DNA of 32,902 bases from an uncultured Mycolicibacterium sp. (GCF_937941905.1 NZ_CALDGS010000129.1:1-32902); one strand, 5' to 3'; positions 23,197-31,567 are shown, numbered from the stretch's first letter. Numbers and translations are program-made. Notes: a model not told the origin generated them from the sequence alone.

Positions 23197-23942
23197 AGCG
23201 TGCCGAGCGTGGCGCCGATCCCGTCCGGGCCGTAGGCGGTCTCGGCCCGCACCCCGATCCACTCCCCGGCGGGCACCCGGTGCAGGTGCACCACCAGGTC
23301 GGTGTTGAGGAACGTCCAGTCGCGGGTGTCGAGCCTGGTGCCGATGCCGTTGGCGCAGTCGGCCACCGCGAACAGCCGCTGCAGCGGGGTGAGCGGCTCG
23401 CCCTTGACCACGTCGACGAACGGCCGCAGCCACGACTCGCCGGCGCCGTCGTTGAGCGGCCGGGTCAGCCACCGCCACTCCACGCTGTGCAGATAGTTGC
23501 GGTCCCAGTGCTTTCCGAGGTCGAGGTCGCAGCCCTCGGCCGGGGGTCGCAACGGCGGGTCCGGGGCGTGCACCAGTGCGGCGGTGTCGAGCGTCTGCAG
23601 CCGCCAGCCCGAGGCCCGGGCCACCGGCCGCGGCGCGCCGTCCGGCCCGGGGGCGAGCAGTTCGGCGCTCACCAACTCGATCCGCCGGCCCGCCCGCTCC
23701 CGGCGGGCCCGCAGCCACAGCGGCTCGGCCACCGGCACCGGGCCGAGCAGGTCCACCAGCACCCGGGACAGCCGGGCGTCCGCGCGCGGCTCGCAGCGCT
23801 CCAGCGCCCGCACCAGCAGCGCCGACGGCGGTGCGCCGTGCTGGATGTCGGCGGTCCAGGTGCTGCGCACCAGATCGGTGCAGCGCAGCCGCTCGCCGAC
23901 CGGGTCGTCGGGGTCGACGAGCTCGTAGTAGGACTCGGTCAC
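23133..23942 (-). CDS. Acyl-CoA thioesterase-like double-hotdog protein
   Basis: A 269-residue protein of the actinobacterial thioesterase-like family: RSTWTADIQHGAPPSALLVRALE near the N-terminus (the hotdog helix), a middle SRVLVDLLGPVPVAEPLWLRARRERAGRRIELVSAEL, and a C-terminal hotdog with WTFLNTDLVVHLHRVPAGEWIGVRAETAYGPDGIGATLGTLYDETGPCAAIQQSVLVRP. Such proteins hydrolyse or bind acyl-CoA thioesters; no catalytic residue can be assigned with confidence. GTG 23942 overlaps the TGA of the SMP-30 gene (GTGA), so the two are translationally coupled from element C. It may release a pathway acid or remove dead-end CoA esters. The same frame is open upstream through SMP-30 but that is antisense composition only. 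Confidence 0.82.
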   Translation of the reverse strand: MTESYYELVDPDDPVGERLRCTDLVRSTWTADIQHGAPPSALLVRALERCEPRADARLSRVLVDLLGPVPVAEPLWLRARRERAGRRIELVSAELLAPGPDGAPRPVARASGWRLQTLDTAALVHAPDPPLRPPAEGCDLDLGKHWDRNYLHSVEWRWLTRPLNDGAGESWLRPFVDVVKGEPLTPLQRLFAVADCANGIGTRLDTRDWTFLNTDLVVHLHRVPAGEWIGVRAETAYGPDGIGATLGTLYDETGPCAAIQQSVLVRPRR

Positions 23943-24766
23943 GGCCGCCCGGCCCCCGCCACCTCGACCTGGGCCACCTCGATCAGTCCGGTCTGGGTGC
24001 CGGCCATCCGCTTCGGGTAGGCGTCGGCGGTCGACAGCAGGAACAACAGCTTGCGGTCCGGACCGCCGAGCGTGCAGGCGATCGCCGCGCGGTCGCCGAT
24101 GTCGAGCCGGTCGGTCACCGCGCCGCCCTCGACGATCCGCTCGAAGGCGTGCGCGAGCGTCATCGCCGTCCACACCCCGCCGGCGGCGTCCAGCGCGATG
24201 CCGTCCGGCGGGCCGTCGAGGCCGTCGGCGAACACCCGCCGGTCGGTCAGCTCCCCGGCGTCGGTGACGGTGAAGGCGGTCAGCCGCCGGCCGATCGACT
24301 CGGCCACGATGAGCCGGCCCCGGTCCTCGTCGAGCACCATGCCGTTGGGGAAGTCCAGCCCGTCGGCCACCACCCGGGCCGAGCCGTCCGGGTCGAGCCG
24401 GATGATCACCCCGCCGGAATAGGCCTGCGACCCGATGTAGGCCCGCCCGGCGGCATCGATCACCATGTCGCCGAGATCGGCCGGCGCCAGGGCCGACAGA
24501 TCGGCCACGGTCTCGACGGTCTCGCCGTCGTAGCCGAGCACCCGGCGGTCCCGGGTGGACGCGATCAGCAGGGTGCCGTCCGGCCGGAACCCCAGCCCGG
24601 AGGGGTCGTGGCCGGGCAGCGGCACCGTGGTCACCGTGCCGTGCAGGTCGACGGTGTGCACCGCCGCGCCGAGCATGTCGGAGAACCACAGCAGGCCTTC
24701 GAACCAGCGCGGGCCCTCCACGAAGGCGAAGCCTTTGGCCAACGGAACCGGACCTTTACAAATCAT
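23939..24766 (-). CDS. SMP-30/gluconolactonase-like protein (probable lactone hydrolase)
   Basis: A 275-residue six-bladed beta-propeller protein of the SMP-30/LRE family. The metal-site Glu is in FVEGPRWFEGLLWFSDM, with further family blocks PSGLGFRPDGTLLIASTRDRRVL, DLGDMVIDAAGRAYIGSQ, FPNGMVLDEDRGRLIVAESIGRRLTAF and GPPDGIALDAAGGVWTA (metal-binding Asn and Asp in PNGM and PDG). Family members hydrolyse lactones with a divalent metal; in a cluster with a Baeyer-Villiger enzyme a lactonase is expected. The start is uncertain: ATG 24766 lies inside the spacer of repeated element C, so a transcript begun there would not include it; TTG 24742 (MAKGFAFVEGPRW), nine bases after the reverse-strand hexamer AAAGGT, would fit such a transcript. 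The product resembles its relatives in either case. Confidence 0.87.
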   Translation of the reverse strand: MICKGPVPLAKGFAFVEGPRWFEGLLWFSDMLGAAVHTVDLHGTVTTVPLPGHDPSGLGFRPDGTLLIASTRDRRVLGYDGETVETVADLSALAPADLGDMVIDAAGRAYIGSQAYSGGVIIRLDPDGSARVVADGLDFPNGMVLDEDRGRLIVAESIGRRLTAFTVTDAGELTDRRVFADGLDGPPDGIALDAAGGVWTAMTLAHAFERIVEGGAVTDRLDIGDRAAIACTLGGPDRKLLFLLSTADAYPKRMAGTQTGLIEVAQVEVAGAGRP

Positions 24767-24783
24767 CGCCCAAGTGTCACGCT
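24755..24783. promoter_or_regulatory. Repeated cluster element, copy C (SMP-30 / seven-gene operon)
   Basis: TTTACA (24755-24760), 17 bp, CACGCT (24778-24783, preceded by TGT), then six bases and GTG at 24790, so the + transcript should be leaderless. On the - strand GTGACA-N17-AAAGGT points into the SMP-30 gene. This copy is the best promoter fit of the four because -35, extended -10 and start codon are all in standard register. Confidence 0.77.
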
Positions 24784-24789
24784 CCGTAC

Positions 24790-25500
24790 GTGCCACTGTC
24801 AACGACCGACGGCCGGTCGATGCTCTATCTGCACGAGACGATCGCGTTGGGCAGCGCGCGCGAGGAGCAGTTCGTCGAGGCGTTCGAGACGCACCACCGG
24901 CCGGTGCTGACCGATCTGGGGGCCCGGCTGTTCGCGATCTGGGCCGCCACCCCCTTCAACGGGCACTGGCCGCAGGCCACCGTGATCTGGGAGCTCGACT
25001 CCTACGCCGCGTTCGCCGACCTCGGCCGGGCCTGCTCACCCGGCGGCAGCCACGCCGCGGCCGCCCGACGGTGGCGGGACTTCCTGGCCGGCGTGGGCGC
25101 GTCGGGGGAGGGCCGGATCGCCTATCCGGCCGCGCAGAACCGCCCGCTGGCCCGGCTGCGCGCCGAGGGCTTCGCCGCCGGGCTGGTGATCGAGGAGATC
25201 ATGCGGACCAAACCCGGCCGGCAGCGCGACTACATCCGCGAACTGCAGCGGTTGTACGTGCCGTGGTCGGAGCGCACCGGCAAACGCTGGCTGGGCTCCT
25301 GGATCACCGCGTTCCGCTCCGACGAGGTGATCCACTACTGGGCACTCGACGGCGAGTGGGACACCTTCGCCGAGCACTACCCGTCGTTCGGGCCGGACCC
25401 CGACCCCGAACTCGTCACCTGGATGCACGTCGCGCCCGCGCTGCGCGACGGCTGGGAGGACACCATCCTGACCGCACTGCCCCCGAACCCGCTGCGATGA
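24790..25500 (+). CDS. Tandem NIPSNAP-like (dimeric alpha/beta barrel) protein of unknown function
   Basis: A 236-residue protein without a signal peptide. It appears to contain two related ferredoxin-like repeats: about residues 12-85 (LYLHETIALGSAREEQFVEAFETHHRPVL ... ATVIWELDSYAAFADL) and about 130-205 (GLVIEEIMRTKPGRQRDYIRELQRLYVPW ... EVIHYWALDGEWDTFAEHY). Each shows strand, helix, WxAF/FAIW-type strand and a final IWELD or YWALD strand followed by a helix, the pattern of NIPSNAP proteins. No catalytic motif is visible. It is the first gene of the operon and is leaderless from element C; the second P450 starts in its stop codon (ATGA). A role in binding or modifying the pathway substrate is a guess from context only. 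Confidence 0.7.
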   Translation: MPLSTTDGRSMLYLHETIALGSAREEQFVEAFETHHRPVLTDLGARLFAIWAATPFNGHWPQATVIWELDSYAAFADLGRACSPGGSHAAAARRWRDFLAGVGASGEGRIAYPAAQNRPLARLRAEGFAAGLVIEEIMRTKPGRQRDYIRELQRLYVPWSERTGKRWLGSWITAFRSDEVIHYWALDGEWDTFAEHYPSFGPDPDPELVTWMHVAPALRDGWEDTILTALPPNPLR

Positions 25501-26726
25501 CCACGACGACCGCTCCGGAGTTCACCTACGACCCGTTCGACCCGGCGGTGATGGCCGACCCGCTGCCGTACTACCGGGTGCTGCGCGACCGGTACCCGGT
25601 CTACTACCTGCCACGCTGGGACACCTACGCGATCTCCCGGTTCGACGACATCTGGCGGGTGCTGGAGGTCGACGACGGCACCTTCGTCCCCTCCGAGGGC
25701 ACCCTGCCGCCGGCCGCCACGCTGGCCGACCACAACGACGGCCCGGTGCCCGACCCGCCGCTGCACCCGATGCCGTTCCACGCCAACTTCGGCTCGCCGA
25801 TCTACGAGGACGTGCGGCGCTGCACCGCCGGGTCGCTGCGGCCCAGACCGGTCACCGGGCTCGCCGAGCGGGTGCGCGAACTGGCCAACGAACGGCTCGA
25901 CGAGCTGCTGCCGCGCGGGCGGTTCGACCTCACCCAGGACTACGGCGGCGTCGTCGCCGCCACCATGGTGTGCGAACTCCTCGGCCTGCCGGCCGAACTC
26001 GCCCCGGAGGTGCTCGCGGCGGTGAACGCCGGCAGCCTGCCGCAGCCGGACCGGGGCGTGGACACCGGCGCCGCCCGGCCCGGCTACCTGGAGTACCTGG
26101 TGCCGCTGGTACGCGAGCGCCGGGCGGCCGGCGCGGACGGCTCGGCCCCGATCGTCGACGCGCTGATCGCCCACCGGCTGCCCGACGGCAGCGCGCTGGA
26201 CGACGTCGAGGCCGCCACCCAGCTGCTGGGCATCTTCATCGGCGGCACCGAGACGGTGCCCAAGATCATCGCCCACGGCCTGTGGGAGCTGGCCCGCCAC
26301 CCCGACCAGCTGGCCGCGGTGCGCGCCGACCCGGCGGCCAATGTGCCGGTCGCCCGCGAGGAGATGATCCGCTACTGTGCCCCGGCGCAGTGGTTCGCAC
26401 GCACCGTGCGCAAGCCGTACACGTTGCACGGCACCACCTTCCGGCCCGGGCAGCGCATCATCACGCTGCTGGCCTCGGCGGCCCGCGACGAACGCGAGTA
26501 CCCCGACCCGGACGCGTTCGTCTGGAACCGGCCGATCGAGCGGCTGCTGGCCTTCGGCCGCGGCCAGCACTTCTGCCTGGGCGTGCACCTGGCCCGGCTG
26601 GAGATCACCACGCTGGTCACCGAATGGTTGCGCCGGGTACCGGAATTCGTCGTCGACGAGAGCGCCGCCCACCGGCCGCCGTCGAGTTTCCAATGGGGCT
26701 GGAGTTCGGTGCCGGTGGAGGTGTAG
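25497..26726 (+). CDS. Cytochrome P450 (second)
   Basis: A 409-residue soluble P450. The I-helix motif is GGTET (249-253), the ExxR pair is Glu289-Arg292 (EEMIRY) and the heme loop is FGRGQHFCLGVHLAR with Cys360 as iron ligand. It is clearly distinct from the first P450 (GGTETV against AGNDTT, different N-terminus FTYDPFDPAVMADPLPYYRVLRDRYPVYYL). The ATG overlaps the TGA of the preceding gene. It has no ferredoxin of its own in the operon, so it may share the ferredoxin at 22785. Substrate unknown; it probably oxidises an intermediate or a different position of the same compound. Confidence 0.92.
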   Translation: MTTTTAPEFTYDPFDPAVMADPLPYYRVLRDRYPVYYLPRWDTYAISRFDDIWRVLEVDDGTFVPSEGTLPPAATLADHNDGPVPDPPLHPMPFHANFGSPIYEDVRRCTAGSLRPRPVTGLAERVRELANERLDELLPRGRFDLTQDYGGVVAATMVCELLGLPAELAPEVLAAVNAGSLPQPDRGVDTGAARPGYLEYLVPLVRERRAAGADGSAPIVDALIAHRLPDGSALDDVEAATQLLGIFIGGTETVPKIIAHGLWELARHPDQLAAVRADPAANVPVAREEMIRYCAPAQWFARTVRKPYTLHGTTFRPGQRIITLLASAARDEREYPDPDAFVWNRPIERLLAFGRGQHFCLGVHLARLEITTLVTEWLRRVPEFVVDESAAHRPPSSFQWGWSSVPVEV

Positions 26727-26728
26727 CC

Positions 26729-27697
26729 GTGTGGGCCTACCGACTCGTCGCGCCGTACCGGTTCGGTCGCACCGAGCTGCCCGACCCGTCGCCCGAGGCG
26801 CTGACCGACGGGCAGGTGCTGGTGCGGCTGGCCGCCGCCGGGGTGTGCGGCAGCGACCTGCCCGGTTTCCGCGGCGCCCAGGGCCGGCTGCCCGTCGACA
26901 CCGGGCGGAGCGCCTGCGAGCACCCGGGGTTCCCGATCCACGAGATCGCCGGCGAGGTGGTCGCCAGCCGTCACGACGCGCACCGGCCCGGGGACCGGGT
27001 GGTGGGCTGGGCCTCCGGGTTCGACGGCCTGCGCCAGTACGTCGTCGCCGACGGCGACGGACTGGCCGGCCACGACCCGGCGTTGCCGGCCGCGCAGGCC
27101 GTCGCGCTGCAGCCGCTGGCCTGCGTGCTCTACGCCCTCGAACAGCTCGGCGACCTCACCGGCCGCCGCGTGGCGGTCATCGGGCAGGGCTCGATCGGGC
27201 TGCTGTTCAGTTACGCCGCAAAGGCTTTCGGCGCGACCCGGGTCACCGGGGTGGACCCGGTGGACCGGCGCGGCCTGGCCGGGCGGTTCGGCGTGGACGA
27301 GATGGTGTGCGCCCCCAGCGACCGCTGGGTGCGCCACCTGCGGCCGGCCGACCGGGCCGACGTGGTGATCGAGGCGGTCGGCCACCAGGTCGCCACCCTC
27401 AACCACGCCATCGCGGCCGCGGCCTTCGGCGGCACCGTGTTCTACTTCGGCGTCGCCGACGACGACAGCTACCCGATCGACATGCGCGCCATGCTGCGCA
27501 ACAACCTCACCCTCAAGTCCGGGGTCACGCTGGAGCGCCGGCGGGTGCTCGCCGCGGCCGCCGCGTTCGCCGCCGCCCACCCGGACCTGCTGCCCGGCTA
27601 CGTCACCCACACCTTCGGCGTCGCCGACGTGCAGGCCGCCTTCGAACTGGCCTGCCGGCCCGACCCGGACCGAGTCAAGATCGCGCTCACCGCATGA
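26729..27697 (+). CDS. Medium-chain (MDR) alcohol dehydrogenase-like protein
   Basis: A 322-residue protein with an N-terminal GroES-like domain and a Rossmann domain (G152-Q-G-S-I-G157; dinucleotide-binding). Cys40 in VCGSD and His71-Glu72 (IHEIAGEV) are at the catalytic-zinc positions, but the four-Cys structural zinc lobe is absent, as in sorbitol-dehydrogenase-like and smaller MDR enzymes. It likely interconverts an alcohol and a ketone or aldehyde with NAD(P). GTG 26729 is 2 bp after the P450 stop; no other start is in frame nearby. The C-terminal FGVADVQAAFELACRPDPDRVKIAL is typical. In context it would oxidise the product of P450 hydroxylation. Confidence 0.87.
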   Translation: MWAYRLVAPYRFGRTELPDPSPEALTDGQVLVRLAAAGVCGSDLPGFRGAQGRLPVDTGRSACEHPGFPIHEIAGEVVASRHDAHRPGDRVVGWASGFDGLRQYVVADGDGLAGHDPALPAAQAVALQPLACVLYALEQLGDLTGRRVAVIGQGSIGLLFSYAAKAFGATRVTGVDPVDRRGLAGRFGVDEMVCAPSDRWVRHLRPADRADVVIEAVGHQVATLNHAIAAAAFGGTVFYFGVADDDSYPIDMRAMLRNNLTLKSGVTLERRRVLAAAAAFAAAHPDLLPGYVTHTFGVADVQAAFELACRPDPDRVKIALTA

Positions 27698-28440
27698 GTC
27701 CCGGCCGTCTGCACCAGCTGCTCGCCGACCGCCCCCGGATCTGGGGCGGCTGGATCACCGGGCCCACCGAGCTCGGTCCCGAGGAGTTCGCCGCCGCCGG
27801 CTACGACTACGTCGGCCTCGACACCCAGCACGGCTGGATCGACGACGCCGACGCGGCCCGGATGCTGCGCCGGCTGGCGCAGCTGCCGATCGCCGTCGCG
27901 GTGCGTATGGCCTCGGCCGACCCCGCCCCGATCGGCCGGGTGCTCGACGCCGGGGCCGACGCGGTGATCGTCCCGATGGTCGAGTCGCCCGAGCAGGCCG
28001 CGGCCGCGGTCGCCGCGGCCCGCTACGCCCCCGAGGGCACCCGCAGCTACGGACCGCTGCGGCCGGACCTCGGCCCCGACCCGGCCGCGCTGGCCGGCCG
28101 GGCCGCGGTGGTGGCCATGATCGAGACCGCGCGCGGCCTGGACGCGGTGCACCGGGTCTGCGCGGTGCCGGGGCTGGCCGGGGTCTACGTCGGCCCGGCC
28201 GACCTGGCGCTGTCGCTGGGCCACCCGCCGGCGCGGGCCTGGACCGAACCCGCGGTGCTCGACGCCGTCGCCCGGATCCGGGCCGCCGCGGCGGCCGCCG
28301 GGTGCATCGCCGGCATCCACGCCGGCACCGGAGTACATGGAAAGCAGATGGCGGAGCTGGGATTCCGGATGATCACCCTGGTATCGGAAGGACAGGCGCT
28401 GCGCCGCGGCGCGGCCGAGCATCTGCGGGAGGCCCAGTGA
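27694..28440 (+). CDS. HpcH/HpaI-type class II aldolase
   Basis: A 248-residue TIM-barrel protein of the HpcH/HpaI family. Key blocks: YDYVGLDTQHGWIDD (catalytic His and Asp region), DAGADAVIVPMVESPEQA, VVAMIETARGLDAV with metal ligand Glu144, and VYVGPADLALSLG with metal ligand Asp170. Members cleave 4-hydroxy-2-oxo acids to pyruvate (or a substituted 2-oxoacid) and an aldehyde using Mg2+ or Mn2+. The presence of this enzyme implies the pathway produces a hydroxylated 2-oxoacid or runs a retro-aldol cleavage. The ATG overlaps the previous TGA (ATGA), and the SDR gene begins in its own stop. Confidence 0.9.
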   Translation: MSPGRLHQLLADRPRIWGGWITGPTELGPEEFAAAGYDYVGLDTQHGWIDDADAARMLRRLAQLPIAVAVRMASADPAPIGRVLDAGADAVIVPMVESPEQAAAAVAAARYAPEGTRSYGPLRPDLGPDPAALAGRAAVVAMIETARGLDAVHRVCAVPGLAGVYVGPADLALSLGHPPARAWTEPAVLDAVARIRAAAAAAGCIAGIHAGTGVHGKQMAELGFRMITLVSEGQALRRGAAEHLREAQ

Positions 28441-29162
28441 CCACCAGGGTCGCGCTGGTCACCGGGGCCGCCCGCGGTCAGGGCGCGGCCATCGTCGACC
28501 GGCTGGTCGCCGACGGGTTCGCGGTGGCGGCCTGCGACGTCCGCGCCGACGAGCTGGCCGCGGTGGCCGCCCGCCGGCCGGACCGGGTGGCCGCCGTCGA
28601 ACTCGACGTCACCGACGCCGCGGCCTGGGAGGCCGCGGTGGGCCGGACCGTGGCGCGGTTCGGTGCGCTGACCGCGCTGGTCAACAACGCCGGCCTGCTG
28701 CACCGGGCGGCCATCGCCGAGGAAACCCCGGAGGGCTTCGAACGCAGCTGGCGGGTCAACACCCTCGGCCCGTTCCTGGGCATCCGGGCGGTGCTGCCGC
28801 GGCTGCGCGGCGTCCCGGGCGCGGCGATCGTCAACACCTGCAGCACCGGGGCGCTGCGGCCGTTCCCCAACCACGCCGCCTACGGCTCGGCGAAATGGGC
28901 GCTGCGCGGCCTGACCCAGATCGCCGCCGCCGAGCTCGCCACGGCCGGCATCCGGGTCAACGCCGTGCTGCCCGGCCCCATCGCCACCCCGATGCTCGAC
29001 GACGCCACCCAGCGGCGGCTGGCCGCCACCCTCACCGCCGGCCGGCTCGGCCGGCCCACCGAGGTGGCCGACGCGGTGGCGTTCCTGCTCTCCGAACAGG
29101 CCTCCTACATCACCGGGGCCGAACTCGTCGTCGACGGCGGGCAGAGCCTGCAGATCGGATAG
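28437..29162 (+). CDS. Short-chain dehydrogenase/reductase
   Basis: A 241-residue classical SDR: TGAARGQG (9-16) cofactor loop, Asp in ACDVRAD that favours NAD(H), NNAG, catalytic Ser136 (CSTGAL), Tyr149 and Lys153 (YGSAK), and the C-terminal SYITGAELVVDGG. It oxidises or reduces a secondary alcohol or ketone. GTG 28437 overlaps the aldolase TGA (GTGA). Together with the MDR dehydrogenase it could supply the ketone for the Baeyer-Villiger enzyme encoded 5 bp downstream. Confidence 0.93.
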   Translation: MTTRVALVTGAARGQGAAIVDRLVADGFAVAACDVRADELAAVAARRPDRVAAVELDVTDAAAWEAAVGRTVARFGALTALVNNAGLLHRAAIAEETPEGFERSWRVNTLGPFLGIRAVLPRLRGVPGAAIVNTCSTGALRPFPNHAAYGSAKWALRGLTQIAAAELATAGIRVNAVLPGPIATPMLDDATQRRLAATLTAGRLGRPTEVADAVAFLLSEQASYITGAELVVDGGQSLQIG

Positions 29163-29167
29163 CGCAC

Positions 29168-30637
29168 ATGGGCAGCACCGGCAAGCATCCCTCGGTGGGC
29201 GTCATCGGCGCCGGACCCGGCGGCATCGCGCTCGGGATCCTGTTGCGCCGGGCCGGATTCGACGACTTCACCATCTTCGACCGGGAGGACGGGGTCGGCG
29301 GCACCTGGCGCGTCAACACCTATCCCGGGCTGGCCTGCGACGTGAAGTCGCACCTGTACTCCTACTCCTTCGAGCTCAACCCGCACTGGTCGCGGCTGTG
29401 GTCGCCGCAGCCGGAGATCCTGGCCTACTTCGAGCGCTGCGCCGAACGCCACCGGCTCGGTCCGCACCTGCGGCTGAACACCGAGATCGTCTCGGCGCAC
29501 TGGGATCCGCGGACCCGCACCTGGACGCTGACCACCCGCACCGGCGAGCGGCACCGCTTCGACGTGGTGGTGTCGGCGGTCGGGCTGTTCACCCGGCCGG
29601 TGCTGCCCGACCTGGTCGAGGAGGAGCCCTTCGAGGGCGTGCTCATGCACACCGCCCGCTGGGACCACTCGGTGGACCTGACCGGCCGCCGGGTCGCGGT
29701 GCTGGGCACCGGATCGACTGCGGCCCAACTGGTTCCCGAGGTCGCCAAGGTGGCCGCCCGGGTCTACTCGGTGCAGCGCTCACCCACCTGGGTGCTGCCG
29801 AAACCGGACCGGCCCTACACCGACCGGGAGAAGTGGATCTTCGCCCACGTCCCGCTGGCCGCCCGGCTGTACCGGCTGCGGCTGTGGCTGCGCAGCGAGG
29901 CCAACATCTCGGTGATCGAGAACGGCAGCGACAAGACCAGACAGTTCACCGACATCGCGCTGCGCACCCTGCGGGCCGCCGTCCCCGACGAGCAGCTGCG
30001 CGCCAAGCTCGTGCCGGACCACCCGCTGGGCTGCAAGCGGCTGGTGTTCGCCACCGACTACCTGCAGGCGCTGACCCAGCCGCACGTCGAGGTGATCGCC
30101 AGCCCGGCCAAGGCGCTGCGGCGGCGTTCGCTGATCACCGCCGACGGCACCGAACTCGACGTCGACGTGGTGCTGTGCGCCACCGGCTACGCCGCCGCCG
30201 ACTACCTCGGCGAGCTGGAGGTGGTGGGGGAGGACGGCATCCGGCTGCGCGACCTGTGGCGCGACGGCGCCTACGCCTACCTCGGCATGGCGGTGCCGCG
30301 GATGCCGAACTTCTTTATGCTCTACGGCCCGAACACCAACGTCGGCTCCAACAGTGTGCTGTTCGTGCTCGAGGCCCAGGCCCGCTACGTGGTGCGGGCG
30401 CTGCGGCACCTGCGCCGCCGGGGCGGGGACTACATCGCGGTGCGCCCCGAGGCCACCGCGGCGTTCGTCCGCCGCGTCGACCGCTGGATGCAGGGCAAGG
30501 TGTGGCTGACCCGGTGCAGCAACTACTTCCGCGCCCCCAACGGCCGGGTGGTCACCCAGTGGCCGCGCAGCGCCCGGGCGTTCTGGGCGATGACGCGGCG
30601 GTTCCGGCCCGGGCACTACCGGTTCGAACCGGCCTGA
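29168..30637 (+). CDS. Baeyer-Villiger-type flavin monooxygenase
   Basis: A 489-residue FAD/NADPH enzyme. The FAD motif is GAGPGG (14-19), followed by EDGVGGTWRVNTYPGLACDVKSHLYSYSF, the usual block after it. The Baeyer-Villiger fingerprint FxGxxxHTxxW is present at 155-165 (FEGVLMHTARW), followed by the NADPH motif GTGSTA (180-185). It inserts oxygen next to a carbonyl to make an ester or lactone. Position 166 is Asp where the fingerprint often has Pro or Asp, so it counts as intact. It lies 5 bp after the SDR and 11 bp before an esterase-like gene, a natural three-step alcohol, ketone, ester, hydrolysis order. The cyclic or linear substrate is not determined. Confidence 0.93.
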   Translation: MGSTGKHPSVGVIGAGPGGIALGILLRRAGFDDFTIFDREDGVGGTWRVNTYPGLACDVKSHLYSYSFELNPHWSRLWSPQPEILAYFERCAERHRLGPHLRLNTEIVSAHWDPRTRTWTLTTRTGERHRFDVVVSAVGLFTRPVLPDLVEEEPFEGVLMHTARWDHSVDLTGRRVAVLGTGSTAAQLVPEVAKVAARVYSVQRSPTWVLPKPDRPYTDREKWIFAHVPLAARLYRLRLWLRSEANISVIENGSDKTRQFTDIALRTLRAAVPDEQLRAKLVPDHPLGCKRLVFATDYLQALTQPHVEVIASPAKALRRRSLITADGTELDVDVVLCATGYAAADYLGELEVVGEDGIRLRDLWRDGAYAYLGMAVPRMPNFFMLYGPNTNVGSNSVLFVLEAQARYVVRALRHLRRRGGDYIAVRPEATAAFVRRVDRWMQGKVWLTRCSNYFRAPNGRVVTQWPRSARAFWAMTRRFRPGHYRFEPA

Positions 30638-30648
30638 CGGGGGCGGCG

Positions 30649-31554
30649 ATGCACACCGACCGGCTCGACCCGCGACTGCACTTCCTGCTCGGCACCCGCA
30701 CCGACCTGTCGGCGACCGGGCTGGCGGCGGTGCGGGCCGCGCTGGACACCCGCCGCGCGGCGGCCGCGGCGGCGGTGGACACCACCGGGGTGCGGATCAC
30801 CGACACCGCCCTCGACGAGGTGCCGGTGCGCGTCTACCGGGGCGCACCGGCGCCCGCGCCCGCGGTGCTCTACTGCCACGCCGGGGCGTTCGTGCTGGGC
30901 AACCTCGACACCGACCACCGCCAGTGCGTGGAGTGGGCCCGCCGCGCCGGCTGCACCGTGATCAGCGTCGGCTACCGGCTCGCCCCGGAGCACCGCTACC
31001 CGGCCGCCCTCGACGACGTCGCGCTGGTGTGGCAGGCGGTACTGCGCGACGCCGGGCCGCTCGGGGTGGACCCGGACCGGCTGGCGGTGGCCGGCAGCAG
31101 CGCCGGCGGCGCGCTGGCCGCCCTGCTGGCCCAGCGCGCCCTGGACACCCCCGGCCCGGCGCCGGTGCTGCAGTTGCTGCACCAGCCGGTGCTCGACGAC
31201 CGGCCCACCCCGTCGAAGCGGATGTTCACCGACACCCCGGGATTCGACGGTCCGGCGGCGGCCGCGATGTGGCGGCACTGGCTGGCCGGGGCCGACCCGG
31301 CCGGTGCGGTGCCGGCCCGCCGCGCCGATCTGGCCGGGCTGGCACCGGCGTTCATCAGCTGCTCGGAGCTCGACCCGCTGCGCGACGAGGCGCTCGACTA
31401 CGCGCGGCGGCTGCTGGCCGCCGGGGTGGCGTGCGAGCTGCACCTGTTCGTCGGGACCTGCCACGGGTTCGACTCGCTGCTGCCGGACTGGGACGTGGCC
31501 ACCCGGCTGTTCGAGCTGCAGGCCGCCGCCCTGCGGCGCGCGTTCGGCGGCTGA
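30649..31554 (+). CDS. HSL-type alpha/beta hydrolase (esterase or lactonase)
   Basis: A 301-residue hydrolase of the hormone-sensitive-lipase family. The triad is Ser151 (GSSAGG), Asp242 (ELDPLRDEA) and His272 (CHGFD). The oxyanion-hole motif, normally HGGGF, is HAGAF starting at His77. VISVGYRLAPEHRYPAALDD is the conserved segment after it. It is cytosolic, with no signal peptide. It should hydrolyse the ester or lactone made by the monooxygenase 11 bp upstream. It is the last gene of the seven-gene operon that starts at 24790; the SRPBCC gene converges on it 13 bp downstream. No strong terminator hairpin is seen there. Confidence 0.9.
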   Translation: MHTDRLDPRLHFLLGTRTDLSATGLAAVRAALDTRRAAAAAAVDTTGVRITDTALDEVPVRVYRGAPAPAPAVLYCHAGAFVLGNLDTDHRQCVEWARRAGCTVISVGYRLAPEHRYPAALDDVALVWQAVLRDAGPLGVDPDRLAVAGSSAGGALAALLAQRALDTPGPAPVLQLLHQPVLDDRPTPSKRMFTDTPGFDGPAAAAMWRHWLAGADPAGAVPARRADLAGLAPAFISCSELDPLRDEALDYARRLLAAGVACELHLFVGTCHGFDSLLPDWDVATRLFELQAAALRRAFGG

Positions 31555-31567
31555 ACCGCAACGCAGG

